Shown here: positions 33,297 through 42,343 of the stretch, piece by piece | Layout of the letters: each line of letters begins with the position of its first letter | Numbering within the stretch: position 1 is the stretch's first letter | NCBI GenBank assembly: GCA_019115985.1 | Contig: DXCN01000040.1 | Span: forward strand, 62,001-126,000 | Origin: Candidatus Rothia avicola | GTDB taxonomy: Bacteria; Actinomycetota; Actinomycetes; Actinomycetales; Micrococcaceae | Length of the DNA: 64,000 bases | Direction of reading: 5' to 3' | Made by a program: the position numbers and the translations under genes | Notes under the pieces: model-generated | The model's input: the letters and a program-made list of their open reading frames with translations, nothing else | The model's database searches: none | What the model was told of the DNA's origin: nothing

Positions 33297-35951
33297 GTGC
33301 CTACCGATGCCCTTCCCTCGCGCTCGCACCCAGCCGGCGCCCCGTCCACTCGCGCTCCCCAGCCCGGTGAGCTGGCTGTGGTACTCGACCAGTTGGGGCT
33401 GGCGTCCTTACCTGAGCAGGTTACCCATGTGCGCACCCTGCCTGCCCGGCGCGCAGAAACTGCCCCCTGGCCATCCTGGGCCCACCCGCGGGTGGTTGAG
33501 GCCTACCAGAACCTAGGGGTTGCCGAGCCCTATCTACACCAGGTGCAGGCGGCGACGGCCGCGCACGAGTCCCCCGGCAACCGGCACGTCATTCTGGCAA
33601 CGGGAACCGCCTCGGGTAAGTCCCTGGCCTACCAGCTACCTGCCCTTGACGCTATCTACCGGGGCGAGTTCGAAGCCCAAGCTAGCGGCTTTGATTCAGG
33701 CCGGGCAACGACCCTCTATCTCTCCCCCACCAAGGCCCTAGCGGCAGACCAGCTAGCCTCCCTGCGTGCCCTGGGGTTACCCGGGCTCGTGGCTGAGAGC
33801 TACGACGGCGACACCCCGCAGGCCGACCGCCGCTTTATTCGCGAGCGCGCCAACTTTATTCTGGCTAACCCGGATATGCTGCACCACGCTATCTTGCCCA
33901 ATCATGCCCGCTGGGCTGGCTTTTTGCGCAAGCTCAAGTATGTGGTTGTGGATGAGGCCCACGGCTACCGGGGCGTCTTTGGGGCCCATGTTTCTCTACT
34001 GATGAGGCGCTTGCGACGGGTCTGCCGCTACTACGGTGCTACCCCGGTGTTTATTGGGGCATCTGCTACCAGCGCGGAGCCTGCTGAGTCTTTTGCCCGG
34101 TTGATTGGGTCGCGGCCCACCGCGGTTACTGCGATAACTGAGAGCACCGCCCCGCGCGGTGCTACCCATGTGCTCTTGTGGGAGCCGGAGTTTACCGATG
34201 CGGCTGCGGTCAATGACAAGCTTTCTGCCCACGCCAACGGGGTGAGCGTTCGGCCCGGTGCCCTGGGTAATGGTGCGGGTGAGAACGGGGCGCCGGTGCG
34301 TAAGTCGGTCATTACCCAGAGCGCTGAGATGCTCACCGACCTGGTGGTAAACCGCACCCGCACCATCTCTTTCATCAAGTCCCGTCGCGGGGCTGAGGCT
34401 ATCGCGCAGACCGCTGGCCGCTATCTCGATGAGGTTGAGCCCGGTCTTTCTACCCGTATCGCAGCCTATCGGGCTGGCTACCTGCCCGAGGAGCGGCGGG
34501 CCCTTGAAGCCAGCCTGCGCCGGGGTGAGATTCTGGGCGTAGCCTCGACCAACGCCCTGGAGCTGGGTATTGATATTGCGGGGCTGGATGCCGTGCTGGT
34601 AGGCGGTTGGCCGGGCACGCGGGCGTCCTTCTACCAGCAGATAGGACGAGCGGGCAGGGCAGGGCAGGACACTTTTGCCGTCCTGATTGCCAGCGAAGAC
34701 CCCCTCGATACCTACCTGGTACACCACCCCGAAGATATTTTTGACCGGCCGGTTGAAAAAACCGTTTTCGACCCTGAGAACCCCTATGTGCTTAGTCCGC
34801 ATCTGTGCGCTGCGGCGGCTGAGATCCCCCTGCGCCGGGAGGAGCTCATGGTCTTTGGGCGCACCACCGAGGCGCTCTTGGGCCGCCTGGTGGAGCAGGG
34901 CTACCTGCGGCAGCGGGCTACCGGCTGGTTCTGGACCCACCCCGAGTCTGCCAGTGACTTTGTGAACCTGCGCGGGGGAGGTTCTCCCCTGCAGATTATT
35001 GACTGCGAAACGGGTGCCGTGATTGGCAGTATGGACGACGGCCACGCCCACTCCCAGGGGCACCCCGGCGCTATTTACACCCACCAGGGCAAGACCTATG
35101 TGGTGGAAGATCTTGATGAGGACAACAAGGTTATTGCGGTCTCTGCGGTGAGCCCCGATTATTACACCCAGTCTCGTGATATCACCGAAGTTACCGTGCT
35201 GGGTGCTGAAGAGACGCGACAGCAGGGGCAGGTGTCGTTGAATTATGGCAGGGTGCGGGTTCGTTCTCAGGTGGTGGGCTACCAGCGGAAGTCCCTGGTG
35301 GGCCAGCAGGTTCTGGGTGATGAGCCGCTTGACCTTGCCCCGCAGGAGCTTCAGACCAGGGCTATCTGGTGGACTATACCAGCTACCCTGTTGCACGCTG
35401 CGGGTATTCATGAGAGGGATATCCCCGGGGCCCTGCATGCCGCTGAGCACGCTGCTATTGGCCTGCTCCCCCTGGTAGCTACCTGCGACCGGTGGGATAT
35501 CGGTGGTTTATCGACCGCCTTTCATATCGATACCGAACAGCCCACGATTTTTGTTTATGACGGTCACCCTGGCGGGGCGGGCTTTGCCGAACGGGGCTTT
35601 GAGCAGGTAGGCCACTGGTTGCGGGCCACTCTCGATACGATTTTGGCCTGCGAGTGCGAGCTGGGCTGCCCCTCGTGTGTGCAGTCCCCCAAGTGCGGTA
35701 ACCGGAACGAGCCCCTGCACAAGGCGGGTGCCGCCCGGCTTTTAGCAGCCCTGCTCGTTGAGGCCGATGAACTCACCGATGAAGAGCGCAGAAGACTGCT
35801 CAAGCCTTTAGGCCCGGCTGTTGAAAACCCGGTAGCGGGGGCAACGGCAGCTGAAAGTTATGCGGTGGGTAGCCGAGTGGAGGGCGAGCCGGCCCCGGCG
35901 GATGTAGCTGAGTCTTTGACCGGTTTCGCCGCTACCGACGACCCCTTCTAG
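33297..35951 (+). CDS. DEAD/DEAH box helicase with DUF1998-type C-terminal Zn site (MrfA/YprA-like)
   Basis: LATGTASGKSLAYQLP Walker A, VVVDEAHGYRGVFG, QIGRAGRAGQ, C-terminal CECELGCPSCVQSPKCGN Cys cluster. GTG start 33297. Confidence 0.93.
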   Translation: MPTDALPSRSHPAGAPSTRAPQPGELAVVLDQLGLASLPEQVTHVRTLPARRAETAPWPSWAHPRVVEAYQNLGVAEPYLHQVQAATAAHESPGNRHVILATGTASGKSLAYQLPALDAIYRGEFEAQASGFDSGRATTLYLSPTKALAADQLASLRALGLPGLVAESYDGDTPQADRRFIRERANFILANPDMLHHAILPNHARWAGFLRKLKYVVVDEAHGYRGVFGAHVSLLMRRLRRVCRYYGATPVFIGASATSAEPAESFARLIGSRPTAVTAITESTAPRGATHVLLWEPEFTDAAAVNDKLSAHANGVSVRPGALGNGAGENGAPVRKSVITQSAEMLTDLVVNRTRTISFIKSRRGAEAIAQTAGRYLDEVEPGLSTRIAAYRAGYLPEERRALEASLRRGEILGVASTNALELGIDIAGLDAVLVGGWPGTRASFYQQIGRAGRAGQDTFAVLIASEDPLDTYLVHHPEDIFDRPVEKTVFDPENPYVLSPHLCAAAAEIPLRREELMVFGRTTEALLGRLVEQGYLRQRATGWFWTHPESASDFVNLRGGGSPLQIIDCETGAVIGSMDDGHAHSQGHPGAIYTHQGKTYVVEDLDEDNKVIAVSAVSPDYYTQSRDITEVTVLGAEETRQQGQVSLNYGRVRVRSQVVGYQRKSLVGQQVLGDEPLDLAPQELQTRAIWWTIPATLLHAAGIHERDIPGALHAAEHAAIGLLPLVATCDRWDIGGLSTAFHIDTEQPTIFVYDGHPGGAGFAERGFEQVGHWLRATLDTILACECELGCPSCVQSPKCGNRNEPLHKAGAARLLAALLVEADELTDEERRRLLKPLGPAVENPVAGATAAESYAVGSRVEGEPAPADVAESLTGFAATDDPF

Positions 35952-35964
35952 CCGTGCTATAGCG

Positions 35965-35982
35965 AGCGAGGCTGACCTCGCT
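35965..35982. terminator. Hairpin AGCGAGG-ctga-CCTCGCT in a convergent gap
   Basis: 7-bp perfect arms with a 4-nt loop between the helicase and tadF-like genes. Confidence 0.55.
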
Positions 35983-36356
35983 TATGAGGAATCAGGTGGC
36001 CCAGCCCGGGATAGGCCCTCAGCGGAGCCAAGGAAAGCGAAGGGGCCGGTGATATCGACGAGGGTGCGCACGTCCACCGTCCCGCCCAGCCCGGCGGGCT
36101 GGCCGCAGCCACCCAGCTGGGCCCCGTTGGATTGGGCAACGCGCTCGGCGATCGCGCAGGGCTCCCCGGGAGCAAGGCCGCGGGCTGCGTCCGCTGCGGC
36201 AAGGGCGGCTAGATCTGCTGCTGCCGCTGCCCGGTGCTGCGCGGTGATGACCCCAATGAGTCCGGCACAGGTAGCCCCGAGGATAAGAAGAGCGCAGACC
36301 AGGCCCACCGTGGCAACAGTGCTGCTTCCTCGTTCCCGCTCCACATCGCGATTCAT
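35982..36356 (-). CDS. Rv3654c family TadE/F-like protein
   Basis: RERGSSTVATVGLVCALLILGATCAGLIGVITAQHRAAAAADLAALAAADAARG. Confidence 0.82.
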   Translation of the reverse strand: MNRDVERERGSSTVATVGLVCALLILGATCAGLIGVITAQHRAAAAADLAALAAADAARGLAPGEPCAIAERVAQSNGAQLGGCGQPAGLGGTVDVRTLVDITGPFAFLGSAEGLSRAGPPDSS

Positions 36357-36733
36357 GGGTCAGCGCTCCCGGTGGTGGCGCTGTATTCGGTGAGGGCCCG
36401 TGCATCGGCCGTAAGCATCCAACCGCTGACCTTTCCCACAACTCCCGGAGCCTGCCTGCTCACCGTTACGACCGTCATGTCGTCGTTCTGAGCCAGGGTG
36501 ACGGTAGCTGCGGGGTCTATCTCCTGCACGATACGGGTTACGGTCTCGGCTGTTTCCCCGCGGGCTGCTGCCCGGGCTCCCAGGCGAGCACCCTCTTCCA
36601 GTTTGAGCTGCACGATACCGGTTGCGGCAGCTCCCAGCACCAGGGCCAGAACGACCACAAGAGCCGGGAGTATCACCGCAAACTCGACGGTACTTGACCC
36701 TCTCTCATTTTCTGGTGCGGCTAGGATCTGCAC
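36353..36733 (-). CDS. TadE family pilus minor pilin
   Basis: ENERGSSTVEFAVILPALVVVLALVLGAAATGIVQLKLEEGARLGARAAARG. Confidence 0.86.
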   Translation of the reverse strand: MQILAAPENERGSSTVEFAVILPALVVVLALVLGAAATGIVQLKLEEGARLGARAAARGETAETVTRIVQEIDPAATVTLAQNDDMTVVTVSRQAPGVVGKVSGWMLTADARALTEYSATTGSADP

Positions 36734-36794
36734 GGTATCACCACCTTATCTTGGGCTGGGGTTTCAGGGTCTCAGGTATCGATTATGGATTTTC

Positions 36795-36836
36795 CTGTCT
36801 CTGCGCCGGGGCGGTTTAGCCCGGGCACAGAGACAG
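36795..36836. terminator. Hairpin CTGTCTCTG...CAGAGACAG between pilin and tadE genes
   Basis: 9-bp perfect outer arms with a GC-rich inner region; no obvious U-tract on the minus strand. Confidence 0.5.
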
Positions 36837-36844
36837 AAGGCGGT

Positions 36845-37057
36845 CTACGCGCCGGTTGAGAGAGCTGTTTGCACCAGCCCCAGCAGCATCTGGCGGACTT
36901 CTTCAGATTTAAGGATGACCACGAGCAGGCCCGCAAAGCCTACGGCCGCCAGCATGACGATTCCGTACTCGGCGGTCGTAGCGCCCGCTTCGGGGTCATC
37001 GAGACCGGCCTGAAGGAGCTGGCCTTCTACAGGTGTTGTGGGGTGAGTGTTCGACAC
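36845..37057 (-). CDS. DUF4244 / Flp-like pilin
   Basis: EAGATTAEYGIVMLAAVGFAGLLVVILKSEEVRQML: Flp-type G|A-T-T-A-E-Y processing region and hydrophobic helix. Confidence 0.85.
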   Translation of the reverse strand: MSNTHPTTPVEGQLLQAGLDDPEAGATTAEYGIVMLAAVGFAGLLVVILKSEEVRQMLLGLVQTALSTGA

Positions 37058-37389
37058 GGTTTCCTCCTTGATATGGTGCTCCTCGGCGGCCTTGCCGAGG
37101 CGCTGTATTCTTTCGGGTGAGCTCGAGCGAAGACGGGGTAAGGGGCGGGTTGAGGTAGTGAGAAAGACGCCGGGGCCTTCGCCCGAGGTACCTGTAGCTT
37201 TCCAGTCGCTTGGGATGGTGTAAAGAGAGGTGTTACCTGTGGATAGGGGCAGTAGGTCTGCTCTCCCGTCGTTTCAGGGAGCAAAGCTCCCAGCCTCCGC
37301 TTCAGCGGTGCAGCCGTGACACCTTTATGACGCCCCAGCGCCCTCCACCGGGTGCCTGTGGACAACCTGTCCGTATCGCCTGCCCACTT

Positions 37390-37863
37390 CTAAAAAAGCG
37401 CCGGAAACAGGGCAATAAGAACGGGCACCACTCCCAGGCAGATAAAGGACGGCAGCGAGCATGCTCCCAGCGGCACCACCAGTTTGACGCTCAGCCGGGC
37501 AGCCGCTTTCTCGTAGGCCCGTTGCCGGTGGCGGCGCTGACGCTGGGCCAGTACCCTCACCAGTTGGGCGCTCGGTGCCCCCGTGCTCAGCGTCAGCCCC
37601 AGCGCCTCATACAGGTCAAGGAGCCCCGGGGCAACCGGCTGCTCCCAGGCGTCCGCCCAGCTCTGCCCCTGATAGAGGCGCTCCACCACAGCGGTCAGTT
37701 CGGCCTCATACCGTCCCTCTTCAAGCTGACCCAGCTGGTGCAGCACCGCAGGGATCGAAAGCCCTGCCGCGAGCATGGTCGCCGCCATATCCAGGTAGAG
37801 GGCAGCATCTAGTTCAGGAGCGGACACCCGGGGCTGCTTACCCGCTCTCGATAAAGCCAGCAT
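37390..37863 (-). CDS. TadC-like type II secretion F domain protein
   Basis: ALYLDMAATMLAAGLSIPAVLHQLGQLEEGRYEAEL, AARLSVKLVVPLGACSLPSFICLGVVPVLIALF. Confidence 0.82.
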   Translation of the reverse strand: MLALSRAGKQPRVSAPELDAALYLDMAATMLAAGLSIPAVLHQLGQLEEGRYEAELTAVVERLYQGQSWADAWEQPVAPGLLDLYEALGLTLSTGAPSAQLVRVLAQRQRRHRQRAYEKAAARLSVKLVVPLGACSLPSFICLGVVPVLIALFPALF

Positions 37864-38579
37864 CACTGCCCCTCTTCCGCGCGATGAATCAGGCGGGCCG
37901 TCCAGCGGTTGCCGCACCAGGCCAACGCCAGCCCCAGGCACCCCACAAGAGCCCCGGGAACTGAACCTAGAAGCACTCCTAAGGGATCCGTGCCCATCAG
38001 GATTCCCAGCCCCAACCCCACAAAAGGCAGCCAGGAAAGGATTCGCCCGGTAGCCCGCGGCCCACTCAAAGCCGTCTCCCGCTGCTGACGCAGGTCAATG
38101 TCCGTCTCCAGGTAGCGGGCTAGACGCTCAAACACCTGGGCTAATGAGGCGCCCGTCCGCTCCCCCACCTGCCAGCAGGCTGCCACTCTAGCAGCTCCCT
38201 GCCTCACGCTCTCGCGCAGCTCAGCCTGCCCGGCAGCCTTCAGATATACACCCGCTAGGGGCAGGCCCTTCTGGGCTTGGGCGCTCGCGGTCTCAAAGAG
38301 CTGGGCCATCTGGGCCTGGGCACCTTCGAGGCCCTGCTGCTGACGCGCGGACGGCCGCAGCTTCCCCACAACTGCGAGCAGGCCGAATCTCTGTTCGGTG
38401 CGCTCCTCGCGCTCTAGGCCCACCAGATAGGCCGCCACGTGGGTGCAGGCCTGAGCCGGTGAGCACCCTGCACGCAGCAGGGCGGCAAGACGCCAGATGG
38501 CATCGGGCCATAGTTCCAGCTCTTCCAAGCCCACAGAATCGCTGCGGACCCCAAGACTTTTCAGGCTATCGACCGACAT
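37863..38579 (-). CDS. TadB-like type II secretion F domain protein
   Basis: LWPDAIWRLAALLRAGCSPAQACTHVA, ACWQVGERTGASLAQVFERLARYLE, paired C-terminal TM helices. Confidence 0.82.
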   Translation of the reverse strand: MSVDSLKSLGVRSDSVGLEELELWPDAIWRLAALLRAGCSPAQACTHVAAYLVGLEREERTEQRFGLLAVVGKLRPSARQQQGLEGAQAQMAQLFETASAQAQKGLPLAGVYLKAAGQAELRESVRQGAARVAACWQVGERTGASLAQVFERLARYLETDIDLRQQRETALSGPRATGRILSWLPFVGLGLGILMGTDPLGVLLGSVPGALVGCLGLALAWCGNRWTARLIHRAEEGQ

Positions 38580-39700
38580 CAGGCACCCACCCCCGTGGTC
38601 TGAGGCAGCCCGGCTGCCTGCTGGAGCTCTTCACTACCGGGGTGCCAGCGCAGGTAGGTGCCGCGGCGGCGCGGCTCCACGGTACAGACCGGCTCAACGG
38701 TAAGGTCCTGCCCGCCTACCAGCCGGTAAGCCCCGCGTACTATACGGCGCTTGCCCTCGCGTTCAAGGTGCACAATATAATCCAGCGCCGTCGCAGCCTG
38801 CAGGGCCACAGCCTGGCTACTCACCCCCGCGAGGGCCCCCATAGCGTAGAGCCGGGCAGGCACAGACCCTGCGGAGTTAGCGTGCACCGTGGTGCCGCTT
38901 CCGGAGTGGCCGGTGTTCATAGCCGTCAGCATGTCCATGACCTCAGCTCCGCGGCACTCACCTACCACCAGCCGGCTGGGCCGCATGCGCAGGGCCTGCC
39001 GAATCAGCTCGGCAAGCCCCACCTCGCCCTGCCCCTCAGCGTTAGCAGGCCGGGCCTGTAGGCTCACAGTATGCGGGTGCTCTAGGCGCAGTTCAGAAGT
39101 ATCTTCTACCAGCAGTAGCCGCTCACCGGCGTCCGCTTCCTGCAGCAGGGCACCCAGCAGGGTGGTCTTGCCGGTACCCGTTCCTCCGCTGACCAGCAGA
39201 TTAGCCCGCGAGCGCACCAGCTGCCGCAGCACCTGCTCCAACTCACGCCCCATCATGCCGCGCTCCTGTAGTTGCCGTAAGGACGGGCGCTCGGCCGGTT
39301 GAAGGCGCAGGGACAGCAGGGTGCCGGAGCGGCTCAGGGGTGGAAGCAGGGCGTGGATGCGGATTCCCTGCTGGGTTTGGACGTCGGCAGCCGGGTAGGC
39401 GTCGTCCAGGCGGCCACCAGCCGATAGGATCAGCCGGGTGGCCAGTGCCCGGACGGCTTCGTCGTCGGGGAAGGTAATGGCAGCCCGGTGCAGGGTGCCG
39501 GCGGCCTCGTACCAGACATCCTGGGGGCCGTTAACGAAAATATCGGTCAGCCCTTCTCGGCTCACCAGGGGTGTGAGCGGCCCCAGGTCGGTCTCGGCCG
39601 GTTCTACTGCCAAGAGCGGCACATCATCGGGTAGGTCTGTAGGGATTGGCTCAAAGAAACGGCGCCGCGACCGGCGCACACGCATCTCAGTATCGGGCAT
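38579..39700 (-). CDS. TadA family pilus assembly ATPase
   Basis: LLVSGGTGTGKTTLLGALL Walker A, LLVEDTSELRLEHPHTVSL, RLVVGECRGAEVMDMLTAMNTGHSGSGTTVHANS. Confidence 0.94.
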   Translation of the reverse strand: MPDTEMRVRRSRRRFFEPIPTDLPDDVPLLAVEPAETDLGPLTPLVSREGLTDIFVNGPQDVWYEAAGTLHRAAITFPDDEAVRALATRLILSAGGRLDDAYPAADVQTQQGIRIHALLPPLSRSGTLLSLRLQPAERPSLRQLQERGMMGRELEQVLRQLVRSRANLLVSGGTGTGKTTLLGALLQEADAGERLLLVEDTSELRLEHPHTVSLQARPANAEGQGEVGLAELIRQALRMRPSRLVVGECRGAEVMDMLTAMNTGHSGSGTTVHANSAGSVPARLYAMGALAGVSSQAVALQAATALDYIVHLEREGKRRIVRGAYRLVGGQDLTVEPVCTVEPRRRGTYLRWHPGSEELQQAAGLPQTTGVGA

Positions 39701-39813
39701 GGCTGCCTTTCAGGGTAGACCCCTGCCCCGGCATCTTTCTCTTGCCTCTCTTTATGCCACAGAAGAAGTGCCGTGTCTAGCCCTGTGAACAGCGCAAACG
39801 GCATAATAGAAAG

Positions 39814-41583
39814 ATGTACATCGTGCTTGGCCCAGCGACCTCCCCCGGCGATACGCCCCTGTGGGAGGCTATTACGCTGAACGATACCGGCTCAGGCACC
39901 CACCGTACTTTTCCCTTCGCTAAGCTCCCCGACTTTGTGCGCGCGGTAGAAGCCCAAAACCCGCACCGGGTGATTCGCTGGGCCTGGGCGGACACCCGCG
40001 AGCTTATGCCCGCCCTGCTGGCATCTGGCGTCTCACCGGCGTCCTGCCACGACCTGCGCCTTGCCCAGCGAATCCTGCTCACTGCCGCCACCCGCGCCCA
40101 AAACCGGCTGCCCTACACACCCACCATCGACCTCACCCCCGAACCTGCACCCCCGGCAGGAGTACTACCCGCCAGGCGGCAAATCGAGGGGCAAACCTCC
40201 CTCTTTGACGACCTAGGCACAGCGTTCCCCGAACAGCACGAGGCAGCCGGGCTAACCGCGTCCGCCCTGCTCACCGAACTCCGCGCCCAGCTAGAAGCCG
40301 TCGCCGCCTGCCCAGCCCCAGCCCGACTCTCCCTCCTACTCGCCGCAGAATCCCAGGGAGCCCTCATCGCAGCCGAAATGAAGCACCACGGCATGCCCTG
40401 GAACCGCACCATCCACGAAAAAATCCTCACACACGCCCTCGGCCCCCGCCCCGTAGGCTACGACCGCCCCTATAAGATGAAACGCCTCGCCGCCCGCATC
40501 CGCGAAGAACTCGGGGCACCTAACCTCAACCCCGACTCACCCCAAGAAGTCCTCAAAGCCCTCCAGGCAGCCGGCCACTCGGTCACCTCCACCCGCAAGT
40601 GGGAACTCACCGAATGGGCCAACGCCGTCCCCCACCTGCGCGAAGAACGCTGGCAGCTCGTCCGCCCCCTACTCGACTACAAACGCCTCGCCCGCCTCTA
40701 CACCGCCAACGGCTGGAACTGGCTCGACACCTGGGTAACCAACAACCGCTTCCACCCCACCTACGAAGTCGGCTCCGCCGCTACCGGCCGCTGGGGCGGG
40801 CACGGCGGCGGGGCCATGCAAATCCCCAAGGACGTGCGCCCAGCCATCCGCGCCGAAGAGGGCATGATGCTCACCGTCGCAGACGCCGCCCAAATCGAAC
40901 CCCGCATCCTGGCCGTCATGAGCGGCGACCGTGCCCTCGCCGTCGCAGGGCGCGGCACCGACCTCTACCTCGGCATCGCCCAGATCGGCGAACGCACCGG
41001 CAGCGTGCTCAACGACCGCTCCCACGCCAAAATCGCCCTGCTGGCCGCCATGTACGGAGCCACCACCGGCGAAGGCGGGCAGCTCATGCCCCACCTCAAA
41101 AAACTCTTCCCAGCCGCCATCGGCCTCACCGAACACGCCGCCGAGGTAGGCCTGCGCGGCGGGCAGGTCACCACCTACCTGGGGCGCACCTCCCCCGCCC
41201 CCTCCCACGCCTGGTTTCAAGCCCAACGCAACCAGGTCACCGCAGCTGACGAACGCGCCGCCCACTCAGCAGCCCGCGCCCACAGCCGCTTCACCCGCAA
41301 CTTCGTCATCCAGGGAACAGCCGCTGAATGGGCCATCATCTGGATGGCCCAAATCCGCAAACGCCTCCGCACCGAACGCCACTTCGGTCGCCGTATGCAA
41401 ACCCGCCTGGTCTACTTCCTCCACGACGAAATCATGCTCTACGGGCCTGTCAGCGAATCAGCCCGCGCCGCCAAAATCGTGCGCGAATCAGCGCAAGCTG
41501 CCGCCGAACTCATCTTCGGCCCCACCGACGTCGAGTTCCCCGTCACCGTGATCACCACCGACGATTATTCACAGGCTAAGTAG
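39814..41583 (+). CDS. Bifunctional 3'-5' exonuclease/DNA polymerase-type family A polymerase
   Basis: Motif A VADAAQIEPRILA, motif B RSHAKIALLAAMYGA, motif C FLHDEIMLY; compact 589-aa actinobacterial PolA-like form. Confidence 0.9.
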   Translation: MYIVLGPATSPGDTPLWEAITLNDTGSGTHRTFPFAKLPDFVRAVEAQNPHRVIRWAWADTRELMPALLASGVSPASCHDLRLAQRILLTAATRAQNRLPYTPTIDLTPEPAPPAGVLPARRQIEGQTSLFDDLGTAFPEQHEAAGLTASALLTELRAQLEAVAACPAPARLSLLLAAESQGALIAAEMKHHGMPWNRTIHEKILTHALGPRPVGYDRPYKMKRLAARIREELGAPNLNPDSPQEVLKALQAAGHSVTSTRKWELTEWANAVPHLREERWQLVRPLLDYKRLARLYTANGWNWLDTWVTNNRFHPTYEVGSAATGRWGGHGGGAMQIPKDVRPAIRAEEGMMLTVADAAQIEPRILAVMSGDRALAVAGRGTDLYLGIAQIGERTGSVLNDRSHAKIALLAAMYGATTGEGGQLMPHLKKLFPAAIGLTEHAAEVGLRGGQVTTYLGRTSPAPSHAWFQAQRNQVTAADERAAHSAARAHSRFTRNFVIQGTAAEWAIIWMAQIRKRLRTERHFGRRMQTRLVYFLHDEIMLYGPVSESARAAKIVRESAQAAAELIFGPTDVEFPVTVITTDDYSQAK

Positions 41584-41584
41584 G

Positions 41585-42343
41585 CTAAGTCCCAATTTCC
41601 CGGGTGCGCTTCTTATCCCAGGGTTCTTCCCAGCCCAACTCTTCAAAGACCCGGGAGAGCAGGTTGCCGGTGAAACCCCAGATGGTAAAGGGGGCAAAGT
41701 CGCCGGTCACCTCAAAAGCCGGAGACTTGTGCCTGATCCGGCCGCGAGTCACCGTCATGGTTAGCCGGTTAGCCGGGTTCAGCAGGTCTGCCACCGGTAC
41801 GCGCACCACCAGGGTTGACTCGTTCCGGTCTACTGCCTCCACCGGGGTCGGCAGGTCCCACCAGCCCAGCACGGGAGTCACCCGGTAGTTACTCACCGGT
41901 AAATCAACCGCCGGGAGCTGGCCCAGTAGGCGCACCCCCTCAGCCTGCAGGCCGGTCTCTTCTACAGCCTCCCGCAGGGCAGCTACCTGTTGGACGGTTC
42001 GGCCGGTACGGGCTGCCTCGCTGTAGTCCTCAGGGTCAATCCGCCCACCGGGCAGGGCAGGCTGACCGGCATGATGGCGCAGGGCATCCGACCGTACCAG
42101 CACTAAGAGGTCAAGGTCCGAAGCAACCGTGCCGCACCCGGTATTCTGCGCCGGAGCCGCATCGAGTACCCCCATCAGCACCAGCACAGAGGCCTCTTTA
42201 ACGGTGCCCGGGTCCATCTGCCCCATCGGCCACGAGTCCTCGGGTCGCGCAATACTCGGGGCCCGCTCCGCCAACTCCTGCAGGGCCGCCAGGGCGGGGT
42301 GCTGCCCTGCGCCTTCTTCCTCTGCCCTCTCTTTCCTAGGCAC
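41585..42343 (-). CDS. NUDIX hydrolase (CoA pyrophosphatase-like)
   Basis: PALPGGRIDPEDYSEAARTGRTVQQVAALREAVEETGLQAEGV NUDIX box. GTG 42343 chosen (overlaps the nth stop); the track ORF is N-terminally overextended. Confidence 0.85.
   Translation of the reverse strand: MPRKERAEEEGAGQHPALAALQELAERAPSIARPEDSWPMGQMDPGTVKEASVLVLMGVLDAAPAQNTGCGTVASDLDLLVLVRSDALRHHAGQPALPGGRIDPEDYSEAARTGRTVQQVAALREAVEETGLQAEGVRLLGQLPAVDLPVSNYRVTPVLGWWDLPTPVEAVDRNESTLVVRVPVADLLNPANRLTMTVTRGRIRHKSPAFEVTGDFAPFTIWGFTGNLLSRVFEELGWEEPWDKKRTREIGT

Noticed and set aside
33996-35450. 484-aa antisense ORF opposite the DUF1998 helicase
   Set aside because: Overlaps a clearly conserved helicase on the other strand. Composition is typical of GC-rich antisense open frames, with no recognisable domain.
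40599-41265. Arg/Pro/His-rich 216-aa and Gly-rich 198-aa frames within the family A polymerase gene
   Set aside because: Alternate-frame artefacts of third-position GC bias; the polymerase motifs fix the true frame.
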